Assembly (NCBI RefSeq): GCF_036370855.1
Contig: NC_088117.1
Location: 248,001-312,000 of the forward strand
Length of the DNA: 64,000 bases
Source: Dromaius novaehollandiae
Lineage: Eukaryota > Chordata > Aves > Casuariiformes > Dromaiidae
Direction: 5' to 3'
Part shown: in pieces, positions 53,923-64,000 of the stretch
How the letters are laid out: every line of letters starts with the position of its first letter
How positions within the stretch are numbered: the first letter of the stretch is position 1
Notes under the pieces: generated by a model
What the model was told of the DNA's origin: nothing
Databases searched by the model: none
Seen by the model: the letters and a program-made list of their open reading frames with translations, nothing else
Position numbers and translations under genes: made by a program

Positions 53923-54615
53923 TTGAAGTATGTTCACGTCTCTGTAGATACCTTTTCCCATTACGCTGTCGCTACTGCCCATGTTGGGGAGAAGAGCCGT
54001 GATGTTTGTCATCACTGGCTTGCCTGTTTCGCCGTAATGGGGGTTCCTGCTCAAATTAAGACTGACAATGGTCCCGCATACACGGCACAACGAACACGGG
54101 CATTTCTTCAAGCTTGGGGGGTCACTCATGTGACCGGAATTCCCCATTCCCCAGCTGGCCAGGCAATAGTGGAACGTACCCATCGTACCCTGAAAGAAAA
54201 GCTTGAGAAACAAAAAAGGGGAAATAGCCCTGGCGCTTCCCCACAAGAGCAACTCTGGAAGGCTCTGTATGTTCTTATCTTCTTAAACCGATATACGGAC
54301 CAGAGTGCAGTTAATAAGCATCTCTCATGTCCTACAGGGCGAGAACAACCTCGAGATCGCTACAGGGACCTGGAGACAGGTCAGTGGAGTGAACCGGTGG
54401 ATCTAATAACGTGGGGGAAAGGTTACGCTTGTGTTTCCACAGGTAACGGACTTCACTGGATACCTGTACGACTGATTCGACCTGTTGGTGTGTTCCTCGG
54501 GATGCCGGGTGAGGGCTGGGAGCCAGTTGAGATGAACCCATCTTGGGGTATTTTCGGCGGTGTTTGTCTGCCTTGTGCAGGATCGCTGTTGATTTGCAGA
54601 GGCTTATTGCATTGA
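53923..54615 (+). pseudogene. pol: ERV-5 integrase core and C-terminus
   Basis: Open for about 230 codons: HVSVDTFSHYAVATAH (first Asp), KTDNGPAYTAQ (second Asp) and IVERTHRTLKEKL (Glu), so the DDE triad is kept. The N-terminal HHCC zinc domain is deleted. The C-terminus shows DLITWGKGYACVSTGNGLHWIPVRLIRP, a DNA-binding-type domain, then runs into a short hydrophobic end. Confidence 0.8.
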
Positions 54616-54745
54616 TGAGATATAGATAGAATATAGGCTGATAAGTTATAGATAGAATATAGGATAAGTTATAGATAGAATATAACTGCACTGATAAGTT
54701 ATGGATAGACTGTAAGTGCACTGATAAGTTGTGGATTAGATAGAA
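54613..54745 (+). repeat. AT-rich minisatellite
   Basis: Four to five imperfect copies of a GATAAGTTATAGATAGAATA unit with GCACT spacers, in the position where env would lie in a full element. Probably replication slippage after the env deletion. Confidence 0.75.
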
Positions 54746-54895
54746 TTAGAGTGGAAGCCTTTTAAGGGATAGGATTGGACGTTAGGCTTGGGGCATAAGT
54801 TAAGAAGGCACTGACGTGTGAATTGGTAATCTTGGTAAGATCTCTAATCCTTGTTATCTGTCTCCCCTACCTGACAAGCTTTGAGTTTAATAAAT

Positions 54896-54909
54896 AAAAA
54901 GAGGGGATA
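54896..54909 (+). promoter_or_regulatory. ERV-5 polypurine tract
   Basis: AAAAAGAGGGGATA directly before the TGTTGGGG edge of the 3' LTR. Confidence 0.75.
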
Positions 54910-55266
54910 TGTTGGGGACCAAGACTGAGTGATGCTGTGTAGGACAGCAGAGGATCTCTAAGGCAGAAAGTAATGATCTGGTAACTATGAAGTTGCCAGT
55001 GATCATGTGTCTTCCTGCCTGTGTCAGCAGTCACGGTGTGCCTTCCTGCCTACGTGTCAGCAGCTGCGGTGGGCCTGTCCTGCTGGCCTGTCCTGCCCGC
55101 CTGCTAGGCATCAGAAGACACCTTACCCACCTATCACAAGATGCCACAATGCCAAGAAGATACTTGGAGGAGTGGCTGAGCTGATGGCTATATAACCAGC
55201 CATTGTGTTTTCAATACAGGCTTTTTTGCACCATTCTTCTTGTGGTCCATGTCATCGAATGCCACA
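54910..55266 (+). repeat. ERV-5 3' LTR, upstream of CCDC81-like copy 2
   Basis: 357 bp, TGTTGGGGACCAAGACTG...GAATGCCACA, TATATAA at 55189-55195. The right flank CTGCACG is the same as at the solo LTR of copy 1. Confidence 0.87.
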
Positions 55267-55444
55267 CTGCACGCTTTAGAAATGAAGCCTTTGACTTTTC
55301 ATCAACTCAGCTTGGCTTCTTGTCCGCTAGCCACTGCCTCTGGTTTCTTCACACCGGCTCTCCTTGCACCTCCAAATTGGCAGAGCAGGCTTTGGACTCA
55401 GAGATGCCTTCCCACTGCGGATGTGAGAAGACAGGATCCCCTGG
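55249..55444 (+). CDS. CCDC81-like copy 2, candidate LTR-derived first exon
   Basis: ATG at 55249 lies inside the ERV-5 3' LTR, about 55 bp after its TATA box, with a second in-frame ATG at 55282. The frame is open to donor CTGG|GTGAAA and phase 1 matches the next exon. If used, the first codons would be of retroviral LTR origin. This is inference from phase and position only. Confidence 0.35.
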
Positions 55445-58400
55445 GTGAAAACACTTCTGAGGTCTCCCTTTCAGCTCCAGACCTTTCCTGTGGTCATAAT
55501 CAAGATTTTAGTCTGAAGTCAGTCAAGACCTCAGCTGTGAAGTTCCTGTCAAAGAGGCATTTCTTTGGGGTTGGTGGGGGGTGCTTGGCTACACTTGCGT
55601 CTGCTGCCTTTCTTGGTTGGAGGTGCACTGAGTGGTTATGAGCTTGCTGACTCAGAGCCTGACGTATCTATCATTTGCTTTGCAGAGTTCAATAACATCT
55701 GGACTTGTACATCCTATTACCTTAGTCTACAGCTCATGCTGTACCAGGTGGGACTTGCCTCCTGTTCCTCCCCTCATACCCTGATGGCTTCAGTCCTCTT
55801 AATATCCCCATGTCATGCAGTGCCATGATTCTTTCTGTCCTTTGGAAGCCAGAAAATGCCCCAGAAGGACACTGTGGTTGACTAATGTGCCACAGACCAG
55901 CTTCCCTGTCAATGGAGATAAAAGTGGAAGTCCAAGCGCAGTTTCAGAAAGTGATGGACACTTTCTGGAGCTTCTCTAGTCCCTGCAGAGAGAGCAGAAA
56001 GGCCCTTAGGTCTCCTCTAGTCAATGGATAATTGCTCAGCTTTTACTACACCAAACAGTTCTTAGAGGGTGAAGAAGAGGAAGAGGAAAAACTCCAGACT
56101 CTGTAGGCCTTTGCCAAAGCTCTCCAAAGTGCCCAGGTCAGGTACAACCTCAGTCAGTTTTTCCATCACAAGAATGCTTCGTATTAGACTTTCTCTTTCT
56201 CTTCAGCCTGTCAGAATTGCTGGACTGGGGACATTTGCTGTTGTTAGAGAGCGAGTACAGAATAGAAAGAATGACCTGGTGGTTGTTGAGAGACCAGTGT
56301 TTCGTCTTTCGAGGGCTATTGCAAAGGCTTATGATCTCCCGTATGACAACAAAGATATTCCTGGTAAGAAGAAAAACCCCTTTGCTCACTCTTGCAGCTG
56401 TGTCTGGAGCGATCCTCTCCTTTCAAAGCACCCCACCTTCTCTCTGCTGTGACCATCAGCCTGGTGTCCCCTGGGGAGAGGACACTGACACAAACAGTGG
56501 AGACATTTGCAGATAAACTTGGGGGGGGTGGGGAGGGGAGAGGGGAGAAGAATTCTAAGGGCTGTTGTGAAGTCCTGCTGTTTTCCTTCTTCATTCCAGC
56601 CATTTGACATGGCATGGCTAATCTTCTTCAAACCCAGAGTATATGGCCTGAGAGAAGAGATGCAATGGGCAAGCATCCTCCCCCTTGCCATGGGGACTGT
56701 CTCCATCCTCCCTGCTTGTCGTGCTGTCCTGTGTACTGTTCGTACCACAGGGCTGAGAGGCTTTCTTCCTATTTCTGTGTTGAAGAAATCATTGCTGTCC
56801 CCTTGGCATCTCAATTGTAAGAGAGCTTTGAACTTCCTCCAGGAAGGGATTACAGCACTTACTTTCAGGGAAATTACCAGAGGTACCAACCAACCTATAC
56901 TCTGTATCACCTCTAGTCCTAGCAGATGCTGACTCTTTAGTTTATTCTGTTTAGCATTTCAGTAACGCTTTCTTCCTCTTGCACTATTTTCCAGCTCATA
57001 ACCACATTGAGCAACTGCAGTATGCTCGGATTGCCTCAGACATCTCCGTTTCTCAGAGGACAGTGGAGGGTTGCATAGAAAAGACCATGCGTCTTTTCTC
57101 TCTCTGCATAGAGAATGGCAAGAATGTTGCCTTTGTTTTAAATGACGTCGGCATGCTTGTTATCCAGGGAAAAGATGTGAAAATAAGATTTTATAAAGAC
57201 TTTCTGAAAAGGCTGAATGGGACTGAAAAGATGCTAGAAGCTCTTCTTGGAGTAAGATTTCCATTTTTCTAGTACTACTTGGAGTTCTTTTGCACTTCTC
57301 TTAAAGGACAAGGGAACTCATAGCTCCTCTTTCCAAAAGAGGTCTAGCTTCTGGGGCTAGTCATGGACTATAGCTCTCTGTAAAGGCCTTCTCTCACATT
57401 CAGAGGTCTTGGCAGCAGAAGGATGTAAGAAAAGCTGTACTGGGTCCAATCAAAAACCCCGTGAGCCCACTGCCATCCCCAAGAAAAAGCCTAAGGGAAA
57501 GAGCCTAAGAAAAAGCTCTTTGGGCACCAGCAGAAAAGCTGGTGGGCTTTTCAAAAGCAGAAAAGCTATTTGGGCTGGTGCCACTCTGAGTTAACAGCAT
57601 CAGGTGACCTTGCTGCTTATTAATGAGTTTCTGCTTTGGCCATGTTTGGGATTCTGAGGTAGTGAGTTTGGCAATTTCACCATCTGCTACACACAAACAT
57701 TTCTGAGCCCCTGTTAGAAAATGCATGCCTAATCATTTCATGGGACAGCCCTGAGTTCTTGTGTCAGGAGAACTCATCATGCCCCCCTCACCTTCTCCCT
57801 GTCCAGCATGTCTTTCACTGCTGCTTCTTGCCTTGGGCGAGACCCAGAGGCACCGGCAGACATGAGCTCCTCATTCCCTCTGAGGGAGGAATGATTTACC
57901 CCAAGACGTGCAGCCAGGCTCCAGCACAGCCCTGGTTCCCAGCTCTGTCTCTCCCACCTGGCTCACTCTCTGGGGTCTTGTCAGCATGTTTTCTGGGCCT
58001 TTGCTCCAGTAGGTCCCCGTCCAAGATCTGGACCTCCTCAGATATTTGGCACTCCCAGGTCTTAACAACTGTGCAAAGGAAAAGGAAGGACTATGCCTCT
58101 CTGTAACTCCAAGCTGCAGATGCAGTCATTTGCATCCTAGGAGAGACTTGGGGTTAAGCCCATATCTGAGTCCTTTGTTCTCCATTCAGGAACAGTCGCA
58201 ACAAGCCAAAAGACAAAAGCCAACACCCAGAAACTCCAGCTAATCAAATCTGCTTGCCTTCTTGGACTTCTCCATTAGAAAAGAATGGGCCTCCTGACTG
58301 AATCTCATGATTCTTGCCCTCAGAAAAAAGCCTGGTGATGCTACTACCCATTCCAAATTATCTATTTAACAGCTTCTCTTTGCTATTACTGTTATTATTG

Positions 58401-61400
58401 TTAATGAAGGAGCACTTGGTGACAGGGTTTCAGAAGGACAGGAGCAGGAGAGTGGCTTGCTGCCTCTGTGAGCAAGAAGACAATTTCCTTGGCATCATCT
58501 CACATGTCTCTGTCTCTATTGCAGATGCCAGAGATGAGGGATTCAGTCCTGTCAGGCACTGAGACTGTGGCTTCCCAGATCCGCTCTGGCAGTGTCATTG
58601 TCTTCCCACAGTGAGTATGTTGGGTTCAGCAGCCCCTGGCTGACCAAGCCAGGACCTTCTCAGCTTGCGTCTGGTTGTGCTGTCTTGCCAGGGCTTGTGA
58701 AGTCCTCTCAGGAAGTTATTCAGAACTAATCAGCAGTGGACCTCTATGATGCATCTCACAGTTTCTGGATATAGTCTAGAGTAATGCTGCATATTCTGCT
58801 CTCTTACCAGAAATTTTACATTAGCTCCCTAATATCTTTGTGACCAGATTATTAACACAAGGTGCAAAGCAAATATGGAGCTCTTATTCAAACTGGAGTC
58901 TTCTGGTTTCCAGGTATGAACTCCAGATTGTGCAGCCTGCCATCAAAGGACCCGCAGAGCTCACCGAAGAACAGGAGGAGGAGAAGGATGATAATGGCAA
59001 CAAAAAAGGTAGTGGAACGGTTGACACCTGGGTGGTGTTTGGACATCCTCCTCACTAATGGGACATTATAGCCAAGGCTACAATGCAAGGCATAGGCAAC
59101 TTCATTTCATTTTGAAAGTTGGGAATTCCAATCCTGCTTTCTTAATTGTTCACAAACATACAAGTATCTTTGGGCTGAACACACCAAAAGAGTGAACTTG
59201 CACACACGAGATCTGTAGAGAGATCCCAAAGTCTGTGCCTTCATGGGAATTTCTCCCTCCTTCCCCGCAAGGCTCCATTTAGTCACCAGCATTTCTCAGC
59301 AAGGCCTCCCCCTGCTTTTCACAATATAGACAAGAGAAGCCAGTAGTACCAGAATTCCCCAGGGAATAACATTACCCTTTAGAAATTAAGAGTTGGACAA
59401 CATCCAGTGTCAGGAAAGGCCTAAAACCTCATGGGAAACATGGCTCCAGGGGGATGGCTTGGTGCAGTTTCATCACATGTATGCACACCTGCCCAGCATT
59501 CCTGTTAGAATGGGCACAAAGATGCTGTTTGAAGAGTTCTCTGCTTTCTTGCTTGCAGGGGCTCTTCCTGACAATCGCCTTCTCTCCAGAGAGAGGCATG
59601 CTCCACCCAAAAAGACTTCTATCCATAAGGAGGAAGACAAGATGCACAAAACCAGGGGAAAAGGGCTTCCTGACAGGTCAGACTTGGGGGAAAATGGATG
59701 TGGGGGACCCTGTGCTCTTATTCTTTTTAGGAATAAGAAGTTTCCTTCAGACACAATGTCTGGGCTAAGTCTGGCAGGCTATTACCATGTGGTACAGATG
59801 CTAAAGTTTCCTTGTTGGGTAATCAGAGCATTAATGCAACTGCCAGGAGGGATCTGTGGTATTAGAGCCTTGAAATAACAGACAGGAGCCTCCATTCCCA
59901 TGACTCTGGCCTTCTTCTTGATCTACCAAGAGAAGGCCTAAACCTGGGCATCCTGAGCTTTCCTAGGGAGTGTTGTGCCACACCTGATGTTGCAGCTTGG
60001 GGTTATCTCTTTCTCTGTATTTGAAAGTACTTGGTCGAATGCAACCAATCTTCCTGCAGAGCTAGCTGCCTTCTGCTGCAGGGGCACACCTTGGGAGACC
60101 AAACTGGAAAACAAACTCGTCCTCTACTCATACAGATGCCTTCTATTCTACCTTTTTAGTCCACCACCACCAATCCAGTGGAGCTCAGTGAAGAAAGTGG
60201 AAGCCAAAAAGAAAGAAATCCCTCGTGCTGGACCAAAACTTGTAAACTTTATTGCTGAAGCTATTAAGACAAAAGAGCAGGTATATAATAGGGAGTGATG
60301 CAATGTTTGCGTAGTAGTTTATTGTAGAAAAGCACGGTTGTACAGCCATTGACTCTGAAAAGATGTCGCAGTGTGTGCTCATTTGTACATTAAGTGACTT
60401 CTCCTGGAGTCTACTTTAAAAGATGGGGGTTACTGTATGTTTAGAATCTGCTCTTCACTTCTGTTGTCTCATGAAACACATTAGAACACCTTCCTTGCCA
60501 CTATTCATAATGGAGTTCAAAATCAAAATGCCAGGCTTTTCTGGGATAGGAAATAGGAGTTTTTTAGATCATTGGTTAGTTCACACCTTGGTTGAGCCCA
60601 CGATAATTCAGGAGCAAAACACAGCTGACAAAAAGGGGCAGAAAAGAGAGTGAGAAATCAATAATAATAATGAATATAAAAACAAAAGCAGATGAGACTG
60701 ACATTGCTGCTGTTACATTTCTGTGGCCCTCCAGAGAAGAATCCTCCAGGTTAAGAAACGACACCAAAGAGGTCTCTGTGAACTTCAAGCTGTAGAAAGA
60801 CAGGAGAAGAAAGAATGGCAGAAGAAAGAGAAAGACAGAAGGAAAGAAAAGGAAAAATTGGCACCACCGATCCCTGGGAGAGGAAAGGATAAGCTACAGA
60901 GGGCCACGGTACTGGCAGCATTTTAAACTAGACAGGAAAAAAACATCTCTCTCCTACAGAGCAGCTTGAGATTTCAGGCTATTTCAAGTATTCCTGGAAC
61001 TGTTACTGCAAAATGGCAGGAGTCTCATGAGAAAGGCTCAATTGGGCGATGCAGTGAAACCCTGGTCAGACTCCGGCATCCAATTCCTGGGGCAGGCGGA
61101 GGTCCTTCTTCTGGTTCCCCCTCTACTGCCACAGCATCCTGGCCAGAATTCACCCCTGGGATCTGTACGCTGGCAAACAGCCCTGTGTCTTTGCAGCATG
61201 CTTGTCTGAGATTCTCCCTTCCTTTGCAGAAACCCACTGTTTCTTGGGGCACCACGCAAATCCCTTCTGCCAGCATGAGGAGGAAGGTGACCAGCCCAGA
61301 TCTCATAGAGGGGATGATGGGGAACTGGAAAGAGGATGGCGAATCATCCTCAGAGAAGGAGGGTGTCAACTCACTGGAGATACCGCCAAAAAGGTAAGTA

Positions 61401-64000
61401 TGGAGCAAGTCGTGCCAAGGCCTGGGGCAGCTGAGTAGCACTGACCCATCTGCAGGGTCAAGGATCCAAATCCCTGATCCGTGGCTCTCCTCTGAGCTGT
61501 CAAGCCATGGGGAGACCTGGGGTCAGGAGCCCCCAACTCCAGGTGCCTTTCTGCAGCCCAAAGCAAATGCCTAAACCTCATGCTGTGGGCACCAGTGAGA
61601 CTCTGTGTGCAGGGCCTGGGGAAGGTGAGAGGCAGGAAGGTTTCAGCCAGAGCGTGAGTGAGGGTTTCTTCCTGTTGTTCTAGGCCAATTTCCCCAGGGA
61701 CAAGCCAGGCCCTGCTCGAGATAGTGCCGTGCATCCTGGGACAGGTTGACCGAAGTCGGAGGGGACACAGGCATGAAGAGAGGCATCGGGAAGATAAGCT
61801 GCAGTGGTAAATATATCCAGATATGGGTGGTGTTTCCCCTCAGGCAACGCCCTTGCTTCCACCCCCAGCAGCAGCAGGGGAAAGAAGGGCAGTTCCCAAC
61901 ACACACTTCCCCAGTAGAGCCACCTTCTGCTGCAGAGCGGGGTGCCCAGCCTGGGAGCAAAGGATGGCAATCTTCCCTGTGCTCCCACTAACTCCTCTTG
62001 CTGTGTGTCTGCAGTGAGCTGGCTGTTTTGAAGTGGAGAATGTGCAGGAAAAAGAAAAGCCAAGGCAATGACACTCCTGTGGCTGGACCCCAACCTGCAC
62101 AAACTATTTGTGAGAGTCCTGAGAGAGCAGGACAGGTACCTGATAGACAGTGATGTAATTCTTGTCTCATAATTCATTGTAGAAAAGCACCGTTATATGG
62201 CTACAGAGTCTGAAATAGCTAATCTGTACTCATTTGAACATTAAGTGATTTCTTCTGGAGCTTCCTTTAAACCACGTATCTTCAGTTTGTCTTTTTGGAG
62301 TAATTTGAACATTAAGTGATTTCTTCTGGAGCTTCCTTTAAACCACGTGTGTTCAGTTGTTTGTCTTTTTGGAGTGTGTTCTTTGCTCCCGTCATCTTAT
62401 GCAACATATCAGACCGTCTTCCTTGGCACCATTCTTCATGGAGATAAAAAGGCACTGTTCATAATGCAAATAAAAATGCCAGGCTTTTCTAGGGTAGGAA
62501 ATAATTTCTATTCAGATCATTGTTCAGTTTGCGCTTTGGTTGTGCCTGTTATAAGTGAGGAGCAAACATGGCTGATAGAAAGGCTAAAGACAAGGGGCAG
62601 AAGAGAGGGTGAGAACTAAAAAAATCCCACAAAGCACAGATGAGACTCCCACTGCTACTGTTGCATTTCTGTGACCCTTCAGGAATTCTACTCTCTCCCT
62701 GTGAGGAAAGATCAAAGTAAACACTGGGAAGCCTTACGTAAGAAGTACCTGAAGACAGCAAGGACAAGGTCGCCTTCATCAACAGCAAGAAGGGAAAGGG
62801 AACATGTGTGGAAGGCCCAGGTACCAGAAACCTTGTGAAACACGCAGTAAAATAGCATTTCTCTCCTCCAGAAGAGCTGAGCTTTGAAGGTCTCCAAGTC
62901 AGCATGGCATCATTGCTGCAAAATTGCAGGGCAGGTGACTCCTATCTGTCATGCTTGCCTGCTTATTACTGTAAGGGAGATGTAGTTAGAAAAAGCCAAA
63001 GGGCAAAGCCAGCAATCTGCCATGGTGAGCACATACACTGATCATCCCTCCCCCGAACTCAGACAAGCTCTGTTTCAGGTATCTGCACTTGCATTTGGAC
63101 ACATCTGTTCACAGTCCAATGACCTGAGCCATACCTAGACTACCTATAAGGCAGCTAGTTCTTTTATTTAGTCTTCACTGCATTGGAATGATCAGGAACA
63201 TTATTCGTAATAGGAAGGCACATTTTCTGGAAGTTTAGTTTTTAACCGAAGCACTAGGATTTCCTTCCAAGCATGCTGACATTAAAAAAAGTTCTGCTTG
63301 TCTCAATGCACAAGGGATGAAGTCTTTAACTTCACTGGACAAAAAGATTTGAGAAGGAGTGTTGTAAACATGCCTTTGCAGCACTACAGGCCTTCAGCGC
63401 TGATCAGTGGTATGGCCTCTGCCCACACTTCCATCTAAACTGCATGCTACTTTTTGCCCCTGCATGGTGGTAGAAACTGTATCTGTTGAGATGTTCTGGC
63501 TAGGTGCTGGATGAAATGGAAAGTAAAAAAGAGTTCTGCAAAACTGTGAGGGCTTTTGATTAGAAATTCCTTTAAAAAACACAAAACCACCACCAACAAA
63601 AAACAAAATCCCAACTCCTGGGGCAGGCGGAGGTCCTTCTTCTGGTTCCCCCTCTACTGCCACAGCATCCTGGCCAGAATTCACCCCTGGGATCTGTACG
63701 CTGGCAAACAGCCCTGTGTCTTTGCAGCATGCTTGTCTGAGATTCTCCCTTCCTTTGCAGAAACCCACTGTTTCTTGGGGCACCACGCAAATCCCTTCTG
63801 CCAGCATGAGGAGGAAGGTGACCAGCCCAGATCTCATAGAGGGAATGATGGGGAACTGGAAAGAGGATGGCGAATCATCCTCAGAGAAGGAGGGTGACAA
63901 CTCACTGGAGATACCGCCAAAAAGGTAAGTATGGAGCAAGTCGTGCCAAGGCCTGGGGCAGCTGAGTAGCACTGACCCATCTGCAGGGTCAAGGATCCAA
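55249..64000 (+). CDS. CCDC81-like HU-domain gene, copy 2 (3' end outside window)
   Basis: Exons: 55249 or 55282-55444 (candidate), 55686-55747, 56207-56363, 56995-57251, 58525-58610, 58914-59008, 59559-59676, 60160-60280, 60735-60908, 60960-61393, 61684-61806, 62015-62135, 62683-62820 and 63728-63924. All phases chain without a stop. With the last two exons modelled on copy 1 the protein would have about 809 residues. HU1 (FNNIWTCTSYYLSLQLMLYQ, then VRIAGLGTFAVV) and HU2 (IRFYKDFLKRL) are intact. The gene is nearly identical to copy 1 but lacks its frameshift. The N-terminal half fits CCDC81. The C-terminal half does not resemble the mammalian coiled coil. Confidence 0.68.
55686..57251 (+). 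CDS. CCDC81-like copy 2, HU-domain exons
   Basis: Exons 55686-55747 (phase 1-0), 56207-56363 (0-1) and 56995-57251 (1-0) together encode two tandem HU-like folds. The first exon has the full 62 bp. The HU2 exon starts AHNHIEQLQ where copy 1 has DHNHIEQLQ. This is the part of the gene most securely assigned to the CCDC81 family. Confidence 0.75.
58525..59676 (+). CDS. CCDC81-like copy 2, linker exons
   Basis: Exons 58525-58610, 58914-59008 and 59559-59676 match copy 1 exons 35026-36177 almost base for base, with splice sites preserved. Confidence 0.6.
60160..63924 (+). CDS. CCDC81-like copy 2, duplicated exon modules
   Basis: Module 1 is 60160-60280, 60735-60908, 60960-61393 and 61684-61806. 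Module 2 is 62015-62135, 62683-62820 and 63728-63924, with its fourth exon beyond the window. Exons 60960-61393 and 63728-63924 share a near-identical core, as in copy 1. Confidence 0.52.
62232..62373 (+). repeat. 71-bp tandem duplication specific to copy 2
   Basis: ATTTGAACATTAAGTGATTT starts at 62232 and again at 62303, with about 71 bp repeated. Copy 1 (about 38733) has a single unit. The duplication is intronic and explains the change in offset between the copies from 23499 to 23570. Confidence 0.85.

Larger units (their letters stand above)
51466..55266 (+). mobile_element. ERV-5: betaretrovirus-like two-LTR element, deletion derivative
   Basis: 5' LTR 51466-51848, PBS from 51851, gag matrix region 52047-52775, capsid start to about 52900, RT 52911-53894, integrase 53923-54615, minisatellite, polypurine tract and 3' LTR 54910-55266. 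Most of capsid, nucleocapsid, protease, RNase H, the integrase zinc region and all of env are absent. The remaining frames are surprisingly open, which suggests the deletions arose when the element was young or were carried by the copy that inserted. Confidence 0.87.
55267..64000 (+). repeat. segmental duplication C' (partner 31773-40430)
   Basis: Nearly identical to 31773-40430 along the whole length, exons and introns alike. Differences are scattered substitutions, an 8-bp indel (exon 2), a 3-bp indel (about 34902/58404) and the 71-bp duplication. Intron conservation equal to that of exons means the duplication is recent, so similarity alone says nothing about selection. Confidence 0.92.

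Noticed and set aside
1..64000. tRNA or rRNA genes, CRISPR arrays, bacterial or phage systems
   Set aside because: No such structure was found. tRNA-like matches are only retroviral primer-binding sites, and repeats are LTRs, segmental duplications and minisatellites.

Overview
The window reads as vertebrate nuclear DNA, most likely from a bird. Spliced genes have canonical GT/AG introns, there is a CpG-island promoter, polyadenylation signals are present, endogenous retroviruses (ERVs) are dense, and a CCDC81-like HU-domain gene occurs in tandem (CCDC81-like copies are, to my knowledge, multi-copy in birds). No bacterial operons, CRISPR arrays or tRNA/rRNA genes were seen. The species cannot be fixed from sequence alone.

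Layout. 1-2762: non-coding flank. 2763-10718: a two-LTR gammaretrovirus-like ERV on the minus strand (ERV-1), with gag, pro, pol and an internally deleted env, all with stops. 10719-11046: a second partial LTR of the same family, abutting a CpG island (about 11047-12200). 11735-19025: a plus-strand gene, not recognised by name, that splices into a predicted type I membrane protein of about 582 residues: signal peptide, small symmetrical phase-1 exons (six of exactly 72 bp), a Cys-containing 333-bp exon, a transmembrane exon and a proline-rich tail ending in a tyrosine motif. 20490-21962 and 27132-28353: a near-identical duplicated segment (A and A'). Between them is ERV-2 (minus strand, 5' truncated), carrying an opposite-strand solo LTR with a 5-bp target duplication. 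28601-31046: ERV-3 (plus strand), which forms a large inverted repeat with ERV-2. 31389-31772: a solo LTR of a betaretrovirus-like family. 31755-41401: CCDC81-like copy 1. 42591-51123: ERV-4 (plus strand), with nearly complete gag-pro-pol-env followed by a spliced-on fragment of a second, deleted element. 51466-55266: ERV-5, a two-LTR betaretrovirus-like deletion derivative. 55249-64000: CCDC81-like copy 2, cut by the window edge.

How it fits together. The block [ERV tail - LTR - 342-bp flank - ERV-5 LTR - CCDC81-like gene] occurs twice (from about 29.7 kb and from about 49.6 kb), so it is a segmental duplication. One copy keeps all of ERV-5. The other keeps only a solo LTR that is itself a mosaic of the two ERV-5 LTRs, so the before and after states of LTR-LTR recombination are both visible. 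The sense LTR with its TATA box lies directly upstream of both CCDC81-like copies, and a candidate first exon begins inside it, so LTR promoter capture is a testable idea. The CCDC81-like gene also contains an internal four-exon duplication in which one exon pair looks homogenised by gene conversion. An 8-bp difference puts copy 1 out of frame in its HU1 exon.
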